Shown: in pieces, positions 47,087 through 57,600 of the stretch
How the letters are laid out: every line of letters starts with the position of its first letter
Numbering within the stretch: position 1 is the stretch's first letter
Assembly (NCBI GenBank): GCA_022494885.1
Contig: JAGVSM010002936.1
Coordinates: forward strand, 124,001 to 188,000
DNA from: Micrasema longulum
Lineage: Eukaryota; Arthropoda; Insecta; Trichoptera; Brachycentridae
DNA length: 64,000 bases
Reading direction: 5' to 3'
The notes under the pieces: model-generated
What the model was told of the DNA's origin: nothing
The model's input: the letters and a program-made list of their open reading frames with translations, nothing else
Databases searched by the model: none
Position numbers and translations under genes: made by a program

Positions 47087-48479
47087 AACAGTCACGTAAA
47101 TCATTTTAACTTCACTGATTTGTAGCAAAGTTGATTCCAATTTTATTTGCAAATTTCAAGTCCAGAACTAAAAGTTATGCTATGCCAAAGATAAATTAAA
47201 CAAATTATTAACATTGAAATGGAATTACTGATGCTATTCAATCAATATTCTGTCATATTTTATTTAAAGATATCACCTGTGTTTTTAAAATTCAGTCACA
47301 AAAATTTGTAAAAAAAAGTTTTCGCAACCATGATTTCAACTTTTTTAACTACGCGTTTTTAGAACGCTGCCATCTAGCGGCGGAAACATTCTCCAAATTT
47401 TCCCATCCTATCAACAATTTTTTTTCTTCTTTAAAATAAAATAGGTAGTGCCATCTAACGATTGTTTTTAGAACCATCGGCATAGACTCTTTTCAAATGT
47501 TTAATTCTTACGCTACAGTTAAAATAAAATGCGTAATATCTGGCAGAAGGATTTAGTTTTAAACGCTTTGAAAGAAATATATCTACCCCTTGTTTAGGTA
47601 ACAAGGGCTCGGAATAAGACTGGGGATAGTAGTGTGTAAAAGTAGTTACGGACCAGTGGGGACCATTGAATTGAACGACTCTTTATTTAGGGGTTGAGAG
47701 CACCCTGAATTTGTTCGCGAGCAATTCCGCTCGGAAAACAATGCAATAAATTGTTTTAAAGTATTCCGGTGCATGTGCCAATATATTTTGGATGAAAAGT
47801 GTGTATTCCAGGATTGAATAAGTTTACCTCTTGTTTTATGTTACGTGAATCATTTGAGAGATTTTACACATTATTTTTTTATAATAATTAAAACAAACTT
47901 TTAATTGTCTTTTTAAAACGGTTTTGGAAAAATAAGATTATTATTTATAATATTTTTATATGAGATATAATTTTCAAATAATTAGTATTCTAAACGTTTT
48001 GTTAAAATTGGATGAAAACTTTTATTTAAATAAAAAATACAAATGAAAATACTTGGTACACTTATCCTTATTTATTTCATAAATTAAAGCTTTTAGACTT
48101 TAATTTTCAGTTAGTTAAAAAAAAACGGTTTGTACATTACTTTGGCAAGATATCTTTAAGAATCTATTTAAAAATAGTATCTATGGTTTTACTTCTAAAG
48201 TTGTATTGCGCGTATCAGATTTTGAATCAGAAAAAAAAAAAATCTGTCTAAAAGTTGATTGAAATTCCGAAATTTTATTCAGATTCTGAAAAAATTGGAA
48301 AAAATTCTGCTATAATTTCTTTAAGGACAACTAACATTCTAATAAGGCAACATTTGTTAATTTTAAAATATTTCAAAGGTAACACAGGAATTTCTATCAC
48401 ACACATATTTTTTAAATATAATACATAATACATTGTATAATACCTATGCGACCTGAACCATCTTTATATGAAAAATCAC
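47087..48479. other. No gene; CTCF-like words at 47,366 and 47,453
   Basis: GCTGCCATCTAGCGGCGG and GTGCCATCTAACGATTG. The remainder is AT-rich. Confidence 0.35.
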
Positions 48480-49090
48480 AATACCTTAACTGCTGTCAAC
48501 ATAAACATATACAAATCACTTACAGATTCAAAAACTACTCTTACTCAAATGAAAGACATAACCCCTAAAATACATCACATACAAATAATATAATCACTAG
48601 ATCCTCAACACAAATACAACTTAAACAAATACAAACTAATACCACCTTCGGACAAAGAGATTTTGAGTATTATTTTATTAAAATCTATAACCTACTTCCA
48701 CTATCTATTCAAACAATTAGTAACGAAAAAATGTTTTAAAAGGCTATAAAAAGTGTATAGTGGAGCTAGGTAGAAGTAAAATGGATTGTCTCATTCACCC
48801 AAACCAATATTGAATCAACTGCTCCACAAGTGGTTTTTGTTAGGTTATGTTAGGTTTTTGTTATTTTCATTGTGCGTTTTGTAATATAAATAATATAGAT
48901 GTACATATAGACTTCGTTTTTAAAACAGTCTGAATATTTTGTTAATTATCTCTGTTTATTAAGTTATTCTTATTTGTTTATTCTCAAATGAATATTGTTA
49001 AGTGTCCTCGGCACGGGCAACCCCAGTGAGGTCACATTATTAATATTATTGTTTATAGTTTGCAAGAGTAAAATATGAATAAATAAATAA
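48480..49090 (+). mobile_element. LINE 3' end
   Basis: Reads TTFGQRDFEYYFIKIYNLLP then SIQTIS, followed by a 3' UTR (AGTGTCCTCGGCACGGGCAA) ending in AATAAATAAATAAA at 49,077-49,090. 5'-truncated. Confidence 0.65.
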
Positions 49091-49138
49091 ATATTGCTAT
49101 TTTAAAACACTGTTTTGACCTACCTATGCAAAAATATT

Positions 49139-49190
49139 TTTTGTTTAATGATGAGTTATTTAAAACTCGTTGAAAATGGCCACCAAAATG
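49139..49190. repeat. Short repeat, pair with 240-290
   Basis: GATGAGTTATTTAAAACTCG and GAAAATGGCCACCAAAA. Confidence 0.6.
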
Positions 49191-51059
49191 GAAATATTTT
49201 GGTAAATTATAAGCACAGTAATATATCCATATATTTTAAACTTCTCCACGTTTTTCACTTGTGTACTAACAAAACTTAAAAACAGGGTATTTAAAAATGC
49301 TTACTGATGTAAATCTCATTTCGAAATCGCCCAGATTTATGATTCAGATTTTCGTACATGTACGCCCAGCGCACATTTATTACATATTTATTTTCGTGCA
49401 CGCCCACGTACTAATTTCAATCAGAAAAATAAATTAAATATTTTGGAAATCAGCTGCAGGAATTTAATTTAGATTTCCGAGTAATTTTTTATATGGGTTT
49501 CTGATCCGCATAATGGATAATTTAAACAATTCATTCAATTCGAGTCATCAAAGAATCCCGCCATAATATTTACTGAATGTTTTTTTTAATTAATCACTTA
49601 GTATTCCAAATTACAAAGGATACAGCTTATTATTTTAATCTGACGACTTGCAAGTAAATCTTTAATAAATCGGGACTATATGTACGATCATTTCAGTAAT
49701 AAACACATGTAGATACATTGTTAGATATAATATTATACTGACCGTATGAATGATTTTAAAATTACATTTTTATTAAAAAATGTCTCAACAGTAACCATTG
49801 AAACTCGTAAAGTCGTCATAAAAATGTTACCGTCAAGGCCAATTTTCATTTTTACTTGCTTATGCTAGATTATTTTAAAAACGGAAACATTTTGGAAAAT
49901 ATATATTGAACCACGTTGGTGATTTTTAAAATATTTAAAAACTAAATTAATTATTATAGCCTTTTTTTCAAACAATGATTTAATTTCTTTTTCAAAAGAT
50001 TTTTGTTTATTTTAAGGCAATTAGAGCCTTGTTATTTAAGGTACAGTGGATGCTGTAAGCACCCCCATAGAGAAGTGTCGTTCCCCTTCTCTGGCTCCCC
50101 ACGGCAACCCCCCCCCCCCCACCTGATTCGCCCCATAGTACTAATTCCATCCATCCCCTAGTCAGTGGGACCAGTCATATGTGGGATCATTGGAAAGGAA
50201 TTATAACTGCTTATTTTTCTATCGGCTTTTGTATTTAGTAAACCCACATTGATACGAACAAGTACATGCATACATGAAACAACCCCTCGTATTTTAGGCA
50301 AAATAACTACTACGCAAATACATTCGTTCAAATACTGAATCAAATATTTTTTTTTTTATTGAGTTGCTGTTTATTTACAGATGTTTTGATGATAGAGGAA
50401 AAAAATATATTAATACATTAATGTGGACTTTCTTATAATATAGGTAAATGTATAAAGTTTATGGTCATTAAATGCGTAATCTACCATTCAAACTCGTTAT
50501 ATTGTTTTATACCTTCGAACATATTAAGACTTATTTATTTTTAGAGTTGCGTGCATTGAACTACATATCTAGCCAAATTAATAATTTCTTTTACGAAATG
50601 GTGAAATTGTTACTCATAAAAACAATAAAAATTTGTACACATTGAATTTTACCATACCTTTATTTTCATGTAAAAAAAATGTTAAATAAATAAATCTTAT
50701 CGGTCAAAAAAATTACCACTGATAGTCTAGAATTTAATAGTTCGAAACTTTTGTTGCCTTTATTTTTTCGTTTTTTCAAGTGGATTTGTTTAAAAATTAT
50801 ATTGATTATGTATTTTATTTTCTGTTTCAACTGTTATATTATTCCTCTATTGATAACATTCATTTAATATTTATTGAGACACAAGTCCCTGTTCGATGAG
50901 ACAAAAGTCCTGTGTTGAGTTGAGATAAATAATACACATAAACAACACAGCACAACAACACAAATATTCGAAATAAGACAAAATATCACATAGCACGTAA
51001 AAAAAAGAAAGCTAAACATTTGATTTACACGAAACAAACCAACTCAAGACCTTCTTTGC
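49191..51059. other. AT-rich, no gene; LINE 3' scrap (reverse) at 50,860-50,935
   Basis: The scrap (TTGAGACACAAGTCCCTG, AGTCCTGTGTTGAG) mirrors 45,735-45,790. A poly-C tract is at 50,108-50,120. Confidence 0.45.
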
Positions 51060-51540
51060 AGCAAAGACTTTAATTTAGACCTCCGAATGCGCATTGTACG
51101 ATGTTACGTTTTCTCAGTACCTTTTTACGGCGTCGAAACGTGGACACTCACCCAAAGCACTTAAAAATTATTGAAGCTTTTGAAATGTGGTGTGTCAGGA
51201 GGATATTAAAATTCTCCTGGGTGGACAGAGTCCGAAACGATGACGTTCTCCGACGGATGGAAAAAGATAAAGAAGAGGTACTGAAGACCATCAAGGAAAG
51301 AAAACTTAAGTACTTTGGGCATGTGATGAGAGGAGAAAAATATAAGATTTTCAAGTCATTCTACGGGAAAGCATTGAAGGAAGACGCAATACCGGTTGAA
51401 AGCGCATCTCTTTGCTAAAGAACTTGCGTGACTGGTTCCGTTGCAGCACTCAGTCCTTCTTCAGGGCAGCTGCCAAGCGAGAATTGCTGCGATAATATCC
51501 AACCTCCATCGGGAAAATGAACGATAAGAAGAAGAAGAAG
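51060..51540 (+). mobile_element. LINE endonuclease-RT C-terminal fragment
   Basis: Reads RMRIVRCYVFSVPFYGVETW, then after a one-base break AFEMWCVRRILKFSWVDRVR, NDDVLRRMEKDKEEVLKTIK and ERKLKYFGHVMRGEKYKI, then LLKNLRDWFR and RAAAKRELL in another frame, ending in GAA repeats. Typical insect RTE/R4-like element tail; non-functional. Confidence 0.85.
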
Positions 51541-51749
51541 CCAACTCCAACATTTGAAAATTAATTAGGGGTTTCCAACTGAAATTCCAACTCTATTTGA
51601 ACATAAAACAAACTAACAATTTTTCAGTAGTATTTCGCTGAATACCATGATTTACCTGTCGTTATTATATATTTTAATGAAATAAAATCATAGATATGCT
51701 TTTACTGGATTGCAAAGAACCTGAAAAGTTCATAACTATTGCATGTATA

Positions 51750-51976
51750 TTTAAATATTTACCTACCATGCGTGAGGTCTCGGGTTTGATTTCCGACATA
51801 GTTGATATGAATTGAAAAAGGGCGTTTTCAAACCAGAATACTTTAAAGTCCCTGGACTGGTACGTGAAGCGTAAGCCTGACATCTTGCCTGAAGCCTGCC
51901 TTGCATCAAGATACGCTGCGAATGGTGTACTTATGCCGTGCCCTATGCATCATTAAGGGAATGATGATGATGATGA
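51750..51976 (+). mobile_element. SINE type B with ATG-repeat tail
   Basis: TTACCTACCATGCGTGAGGT, a degraded box B, CCTGGACTGGTACGTGAAGC, ATCAAGATACGCTGCGAATG, CCGTGCCCTATGCATCATTA and (ATG)n. Confidence 0.75.
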
Positions 51977-52054
51977 TTTAAATATTAAGAAAAATGAAAT
52001 TTTGAAATTTGCTGTCTGAAGACAATATTTCGACCGTTGTAATTTTTAATGAAA

Positions 52055-52222
52055 ACCACGTAGAGATTAGTATGAATGGTTGAATAAAACCACGAAGAGA
52101 TTAGCATGAATGGTTGAATAAAACCACCAAGAGATTTATGAATGGTTGAATAAAACCAAGAAGAGATTAGTATGAATGGATGAATAAAACCACGAAGAGA
52201 TTAGTATGAACGGTTGAATAAA
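52055..52222. repeat. 34 bp minisatellite, five units
   Basis: Unit ACCACGAAGAGATTAGTATG plus AATGGTTGAATAAA. Units of 34, 34, 32, 34 and 34 bp with a few substitutions, just beyond a SINE tail. Confidence 0.9.
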
Positions 52223-52839
52223 AAAAAAAAATTTTTAGAAACTTTTATAGAAGATGAAATATTCAATAAACCCTGCTCAAACCGTTTACAACAGATTATC
52301 CAGAACACCTTTTGAACTGTCAAACAAAAAGTTTATCATGTGCATCAAATTTACTGTTGAAAATACGATTTATGAAAACTGCAGTTTTCCACATCAATTT
52401 ATTTGAAAACAGCAAAAATACCTCTTAATAAGGAAATATCACACACTACGAATACCGAAAAAAACATGCAAAATGGATTTAGAAAAATTTATTGTATTTT
52501 CAAAATCAATATGGAAAATGAAATTGTTGAAAAGTATGCCTTAGTTAGATCTAAATAACTCCCTTGGAAGGAAATCCAGCAAGAATGCAAACATTTGGAC
52601 ATACTCAAAACATTGTTATATTGCTTGTATTAAACAAATAAAAATAGGTACAACGACTTAAATGCGAGATGTAAGAGTTTTCAAAATGTAATGAACGACT
52701 TCTAATCATAGATATGTACATAAACGTAGGTAATAGTTTGCAGCTGCTATCATTAAATTGTTGAAAAGAGCTTCCAAATGCTCTCGCATGAAATGGAAGT
52801 GATTTTCAAGTGATTCTGATATTTAATTGAAACAATGGG
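52223..52839. other. No gene; F terminal scrap at 52,560
   Basis: Otherwise AT-rich and unassigned. Confidence 0.4.
52560..52620 (-). repeat. Family F terminal fragment
   Basis: CTCCCTTGGAAGGAAATCCA and GCAAACATTTGGACATACTC followed by AAAACATTGTT are the reverse F terminus. Confidence 0.7.
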
Positions 52840-53240
52840 AGCGAGTGAAGTGTTTCCCGGCGAATGTTCACCCTAACTCCCCTCCACAATAGCCGCTCAC
52901 ATACCGCAGAATGCGACAGTAGAGCCACGGCGGTCGGCAGTAGAACCAATACTCCATACACTCACACCAACGCTACACAAACCCTAAGTGAAAGATAATC
53001 GTCAACCCCCATCCCTACAATCTAGCCTCCCTTACCCAGTCCTACCGAGCACGACAAACGGTAGACATCTTAGAGACGAAAATCCCAGCAGTGGTTTTAA
53101 CAAACACTACTCGAAATACGTCAAAATCAAAAACATTCAAAACAAAATCCCAATTTACTCAACTTTTTTGTCTCCTTTTTTATAGATACAGAATCGACTA
53201 TTTAACGGATTGTTAAGTATTATAAAGTGTCCCGGCGCCC
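52840..53240 (+). promoter_or_regulatory. GC-enriched segment upstream of Oli; possible promoter or 5' UTR
   Basis: Between two AT-rich regions, 1.2-1.5 kb upstream of the first Oli coding exon, lies a segment richer in GC and CG dinucleotides. It is not related to the repeats listed here. Position and composition fit a promoter or non-coding first exon of Oli. I see no decisive TATA, initiator or donor, so this is a positional inference. Confidence 0.3.
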
Positions 53241-54393
53241 GGCTTTGCTTTTATATTCTCAACAATAGATTTTTAAAATAATTTAAAATACGATATAATT
53301 TTGTGATGCGTTTGCTACATTGATAAAAAAAGCTGTGATTAGTGAATTGTGATATTAATTTAAGCAGAATTAAAAGGTACGTACAATAAAAAATAGTTAA
53401 CAAATTATTATTAACTGAAGAACATTTTTAATATTTGAAAAACATAGATAGAAATTTAGAAATTCATGTAAAATTAAATTGACTATTTTAAATTATCCAA
53501 TATATTTTTGGGGCGTTTTTTTATTGTGTTTTTATTAAATTCTTCTTTTAAAAAAGCGAAAGAATAATTTAATAAAACATTATTTCTGCTTATGATGAAA
53601 ATCTCATATCATATTATTTTATTTAATGTAAAATAAAAATACATAAGTATTATTATGAGTACAGAGAAAAAAATTAAAGAAAATGTAAATATTTTTTTGG
53701 ACGTAACTATAATTGTGACTGTTATTTTTAAGCTTTAATATAAGATATTTTCCCATAGATAAAATAAACCTAATTAATTTGATTATTAAGTAACGCAATT
53801 GTATTTTATTAACGTTATTATTGCAAAGCAATTCAAAGAATTGTGAAATAAACTTAATCTGACTAGCAGTGACATCTGTGAAAAAATTTCTGGAACTAAA
53901 AGTTACTTTGGTTCCGACTTTTCTCACTGGTAGCGCTAGTTGATTTAAAACTTTTCTTTAAGTTTTAAAGTATAATATACTTATTAATAATAACACGTTT
54001 ACTTAAATAATCATATAAGTTATAATATCTAGTTATATCAATTGTATTTTTTCCAAAACAATGGTCTAAATGTCCTGATTACATAACTCTTCTTCACGAG
54101 AGCCCCCAAAAATCAAGGTATGTTCCAAATTTAACATTTTGTCCTGTTGCAGGAAGACTTTAAAACTTAAAAGAGTTCCACTGAAGCTCCATAATAGATC
54201 AGAGCGGCTGTGGACAAAACCAAAATTGCCATCATGAAACTAACCACCTGACACCGTGGAGTGGCAATATATAAACCACTTGATTAATACTATTACCTAC
54301 ATTGAAAACAAAAATGATTATCAAAGATAATCGTAAATACACGTTCATATTTTCGCTAGTTAATAATATGATATGAATTTTCTTTGTCTCCAG
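53241..54393. other. AT-rich upstream flank or intron of Oli
   Basis: No exon seen. The last 13 bases form the exon 1 acceptor tract. Confidence 0.4.
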
Positions 54394-54618
54394 AAAGCTC
54401 GATGGAACACAACCAGTACGGCGGGTGGGCGGGCGCGGCGCCCGGGCCGGGGACGGAGCCCGCGCCGAGCCCGGGCTGGGCGCGGGCCGCCGCACGCCGC
54501 TGGGGGCCGTGGGACTGGGTGGCTTCTACCTCCAGGCGGGCCCCAACCTGCCGCCCACCTTGCCGCCCTCCCACGACGAGACCCGGCCGGAGACGTCGGC
54601 GAGTCACCACTCCCATAG
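54394..54618 (+). CDS. Oli: Oli upstream coding exon, GC-rich, with apparent one-base frame break
   Basis: The acceptor is TTTTCTTTGTCTCCAG ending at 54393 and the donor is GTAATG at 54619. An ATG at 54402 opens a frame beginning [15 protein letters not shown] and reaching SPGW at 54479. From there the frame that splices correctly into exon 2 is a different one. It reads [19 protein letters not shown] from 54479 and later [11 protein letters not shown], then joins AG|A to give HRMSSAQ. If the 54402 frame is kept it hits a stop soon after the splice. The exon is far more GC-rich than its surroundings. It may hold a missing base in the G run at 54477-54480, or a real lesion. Alternatively the start may lie in an unseen upstream exon, or at ATG 56924. 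Confidence 0.65.
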   Translation, partial: KARWNTTSTAGGRARRPGRGRSPRRARAGRGPPHAAGGRGTGWLLPPGGPQPAAHLAALPRRDPAGDVGESPLP

Positions 54619-57600
54619 GTAATGACAACATTTGTCTTTAGATATATAAATATCTAGCTTATGTCTACATAAATGTTTTTAAAGTAGAGAACGTTATCTA
54701 GGTCGAAAACCTCACAATCCATCTATCCTGGATCCTGGACAACATTAGCTTTTTTGCCTAAACTCCTCACACACTGGGTGACATTGACTATTGTGTCTAA
54801 TTTCTTCATACTTCAAGTCTTTTTCGTTTAGTCTAAACTATTTACACTCTGTGAAGTCCACCATTCTCTCCGAAGTCCTCCACTCTGCAATATTATGTCC
54901 AAATTCTTTACACGCTATGTTACATTCGCTATTCTGCCAAAGCTCCTCACATACTGCGTGATATTTATTATTCTGCCATATATTTTTAGACACCGCGTAA
55001 CATTCACCATCCTGCCTGCACTATTTACATATTGTGAGATATTCACCATTCTGCCTAGGCTCATTACATATTGTGGGACTTTCACCATTCTGCCTATGAT
55101 TCTAACATATGTACTATATTGTGAGGCATTCACTAATTTGCCTTATTAATTTATCATTTACTTTACTGAATTATATCTTTAAGTTACCAAAGATTATCAT
55201 CGAAATTTTCCAAAATGAGACGGCTGGATTAATAGATATTGCAAATTCTTTGGTGCATGTGATCCTAATACTTTCGGTCAACATTTTTGCTCGATTTCTA
55301 GTAAAACATAAATACTATTTTTATTTCTTTATTTATTTATTTTTCACATAAACGGCATAAATTGCCTTTAACATATATTGAACATAAATATGAAAAAAAA
55401 AAACATCTATAAATACATACATAACAAAAAATTATAAAATTGCACAACTATAACAATAGTAACAAGTAGGTAAATACACATAAGCAACCAAAAATATTAA
55501 CGAAATAAATACATAAATATGAAAAAACAAAAAAGAAAAAACATTTTTAAATATAAAGAAAAGTTTAAGAATAATATTGCGAGAGTAAAAAAGAAATCAG
55601 ACTCGTTTTATAACTACCAAGTCCAGAACCAAATATATCAGCCTTGTCCTCATACTGATTGCCATATCTATGGAGCGTAGGCGTAGGCGAGTGCATGTGA
55701 TAGTTGGTCCTAGAACTTGTTTCATAAATAGATTATTATTATTCCTATTCTTAAAGGTAGGAGTCAGTACCATATAAGTTCCTGACGTCACTGCGACCTG
55801 TGAAGATCTTTTGTAACGGGTCCCTGTGAATAGTTCTCGCCCTCCAAGCTCACGTCTATAGAGAGCTTAGGTACTGTGTTGAAGGCGAGAATTTACATTT
55901 TGCTAAATCTCCCCCTCCAAGCCCAGATCCGTAAAGTATTGAGCTGTTAGGTAGGGGGCGAGCTCTTTAACACCCTCTGGTTTAACCAGTGGTCCCCGAG
56001 GAAGAGGCTCCTTATCACATTCACTTATAATATGTATAGGTGTTTCCTCATCTGAACTGCACAACCTATATCTAGAAGTTTCGAAAAGGTTCATTCCAGC
56101 AAGGTTCAATCTGCAGTGCCCTGTAAGGCCTTTAGTGATAACCCTCACTCGATTTCGGCTTAGCTTTATTAGGTCAAAAGCAAAACTTTGCGAGTACTCT
56201 TCATCAGTTCCTTCGCATAGTGCTGACCAGTTACTTTTTGCCAAAGCATTACGCTCTGCTTTTTGGTCCATGACCTAAGCTCATTACGAGGAGCACATTA
56301 AGGCAACCCCCAGTAGACTCAGCTGCCTCGTTACGTCGATGTTTGAGTGTCCAGGTACCCAAATTAATGTCACACTGTCACACTCACCGACTCAAGCCCC
56401 CGTATGCGCTTCAAGGTTAATTTAAAATTGATCTCGACAGAGCTCAGTGCTTTTAAAGCAGCCTTACTGTATGAGAGTTGATTCAATCATGGACGCCAGT
56501 GATACAAATCACCGCTATTTTAGACGTGTTTTATTTTATTACGCATTTTTTCTTAAACGGTGCCTTTTTTAAAGCTATCGTAAAGTATCCAAACATTTAA
56601 GCTAAATATAACATAATAATACTTGCAAAATACAAGCAAGCAAAACAATTTATTTTTAAATAAGTACAAATGTATAAGTATTTAATGGAAACTTCGTGTC
56701 AAAGGGAAATAAAAGGGACAAAAATAGTAAAATTACAGATTAATTTTGGTAATGCAGGAGTATTATTTTAGGTAGTTTTATGTACTTGGCACACAACCTT
56801 CCGATTCGTGTTTTTTTTTTAAATTAAAATAAACTTAAACCAAATTTTTATTCCGTTTAGAGTGTTAAAAGAACTGTCTTTTTATTGAATTTATTTTTCT
56901 CATTCTTTTAATTTATTTTCAGAATGTCATCAGCCCAAAGAGGGGTAGGTATGAACCCTGGAATGGGAGGCGGGAAACAGAAAGCCAGACAAGGAAAGAG
57001 CGTTAGGCTTAACATCAATGCTAGAGAAAGACGGAGAATGCACGATCTGGTAACAACTAAATAGTTTATCTTTATTAATAATTAATGATTCGTATTTATA
57101 AAATTTATAACAATCACCTTAAAGAAAATTTAAAAAAAGAAGATTTAAAATTATCTAAATTACATACTAGGAATTTTGCAATACAACTTTCCGATAGAAA
57201 TTGTTATAAATTTGTGAAAAATTGCACGGGTAATCAAAGAAATTAAATTAATTTACAACATAAAAAAATGATCGCTATTCTTTGTATTTATTTTTATTTA
57301 AGAAGGTAAACATCAACAGAAAATATAAAAATGGAAAAATAATAAAACCTTTTAAACCACGAAACCGGCTTGTCAGTCTTAAATGAAGTAAGTTTTCACA
57401 TATAGACTAGATAGCCTAAATAGCTCGAGACTCGGCCGCGTGACCTGCGACCTTTATTTTATTTCGATTTTCGGCCGGTGAGTGCTGTTAATTGTCACAT
57501 TAAATTTATGCTTTTTATTTCAAACTTATTTTACTAAACTTGTAAGGCTTAACAATTAAAACGCCTAATTTCTGGTGATTTGATGTGACCCTTGTGACTA

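Larger units (their letters stand above)
54619..56922 (+). other. Oli: Oli intron 1 (2.3 kb), repeat-bearing
   Basis: The intron holds a 39 bp minisatellite (54743-55142), an AT-rich stretch around 55,310-55,560 that looks like the A/T-rich end of a retroelement on the - strand, and a - strand LINE RNase H fragment (about 55,776-56,540). No additional coding exon is evident. Confidence 0.7.

Noticed and set aside
54232..54641. Arg/Pro/Gly-rich frames on both strands over Oli exon 1
   Set aside because: Shadows of one GC-rich exon. Only the frame that splices into the bHLH, and possibly the ATG 54402 frame, make sense.
54895..55149. 84-codon protein with 13-residue repeats
   Set aside because: It is a by-product of a 39 bp minisatellite in an intron. 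The opposite strand is equally open.
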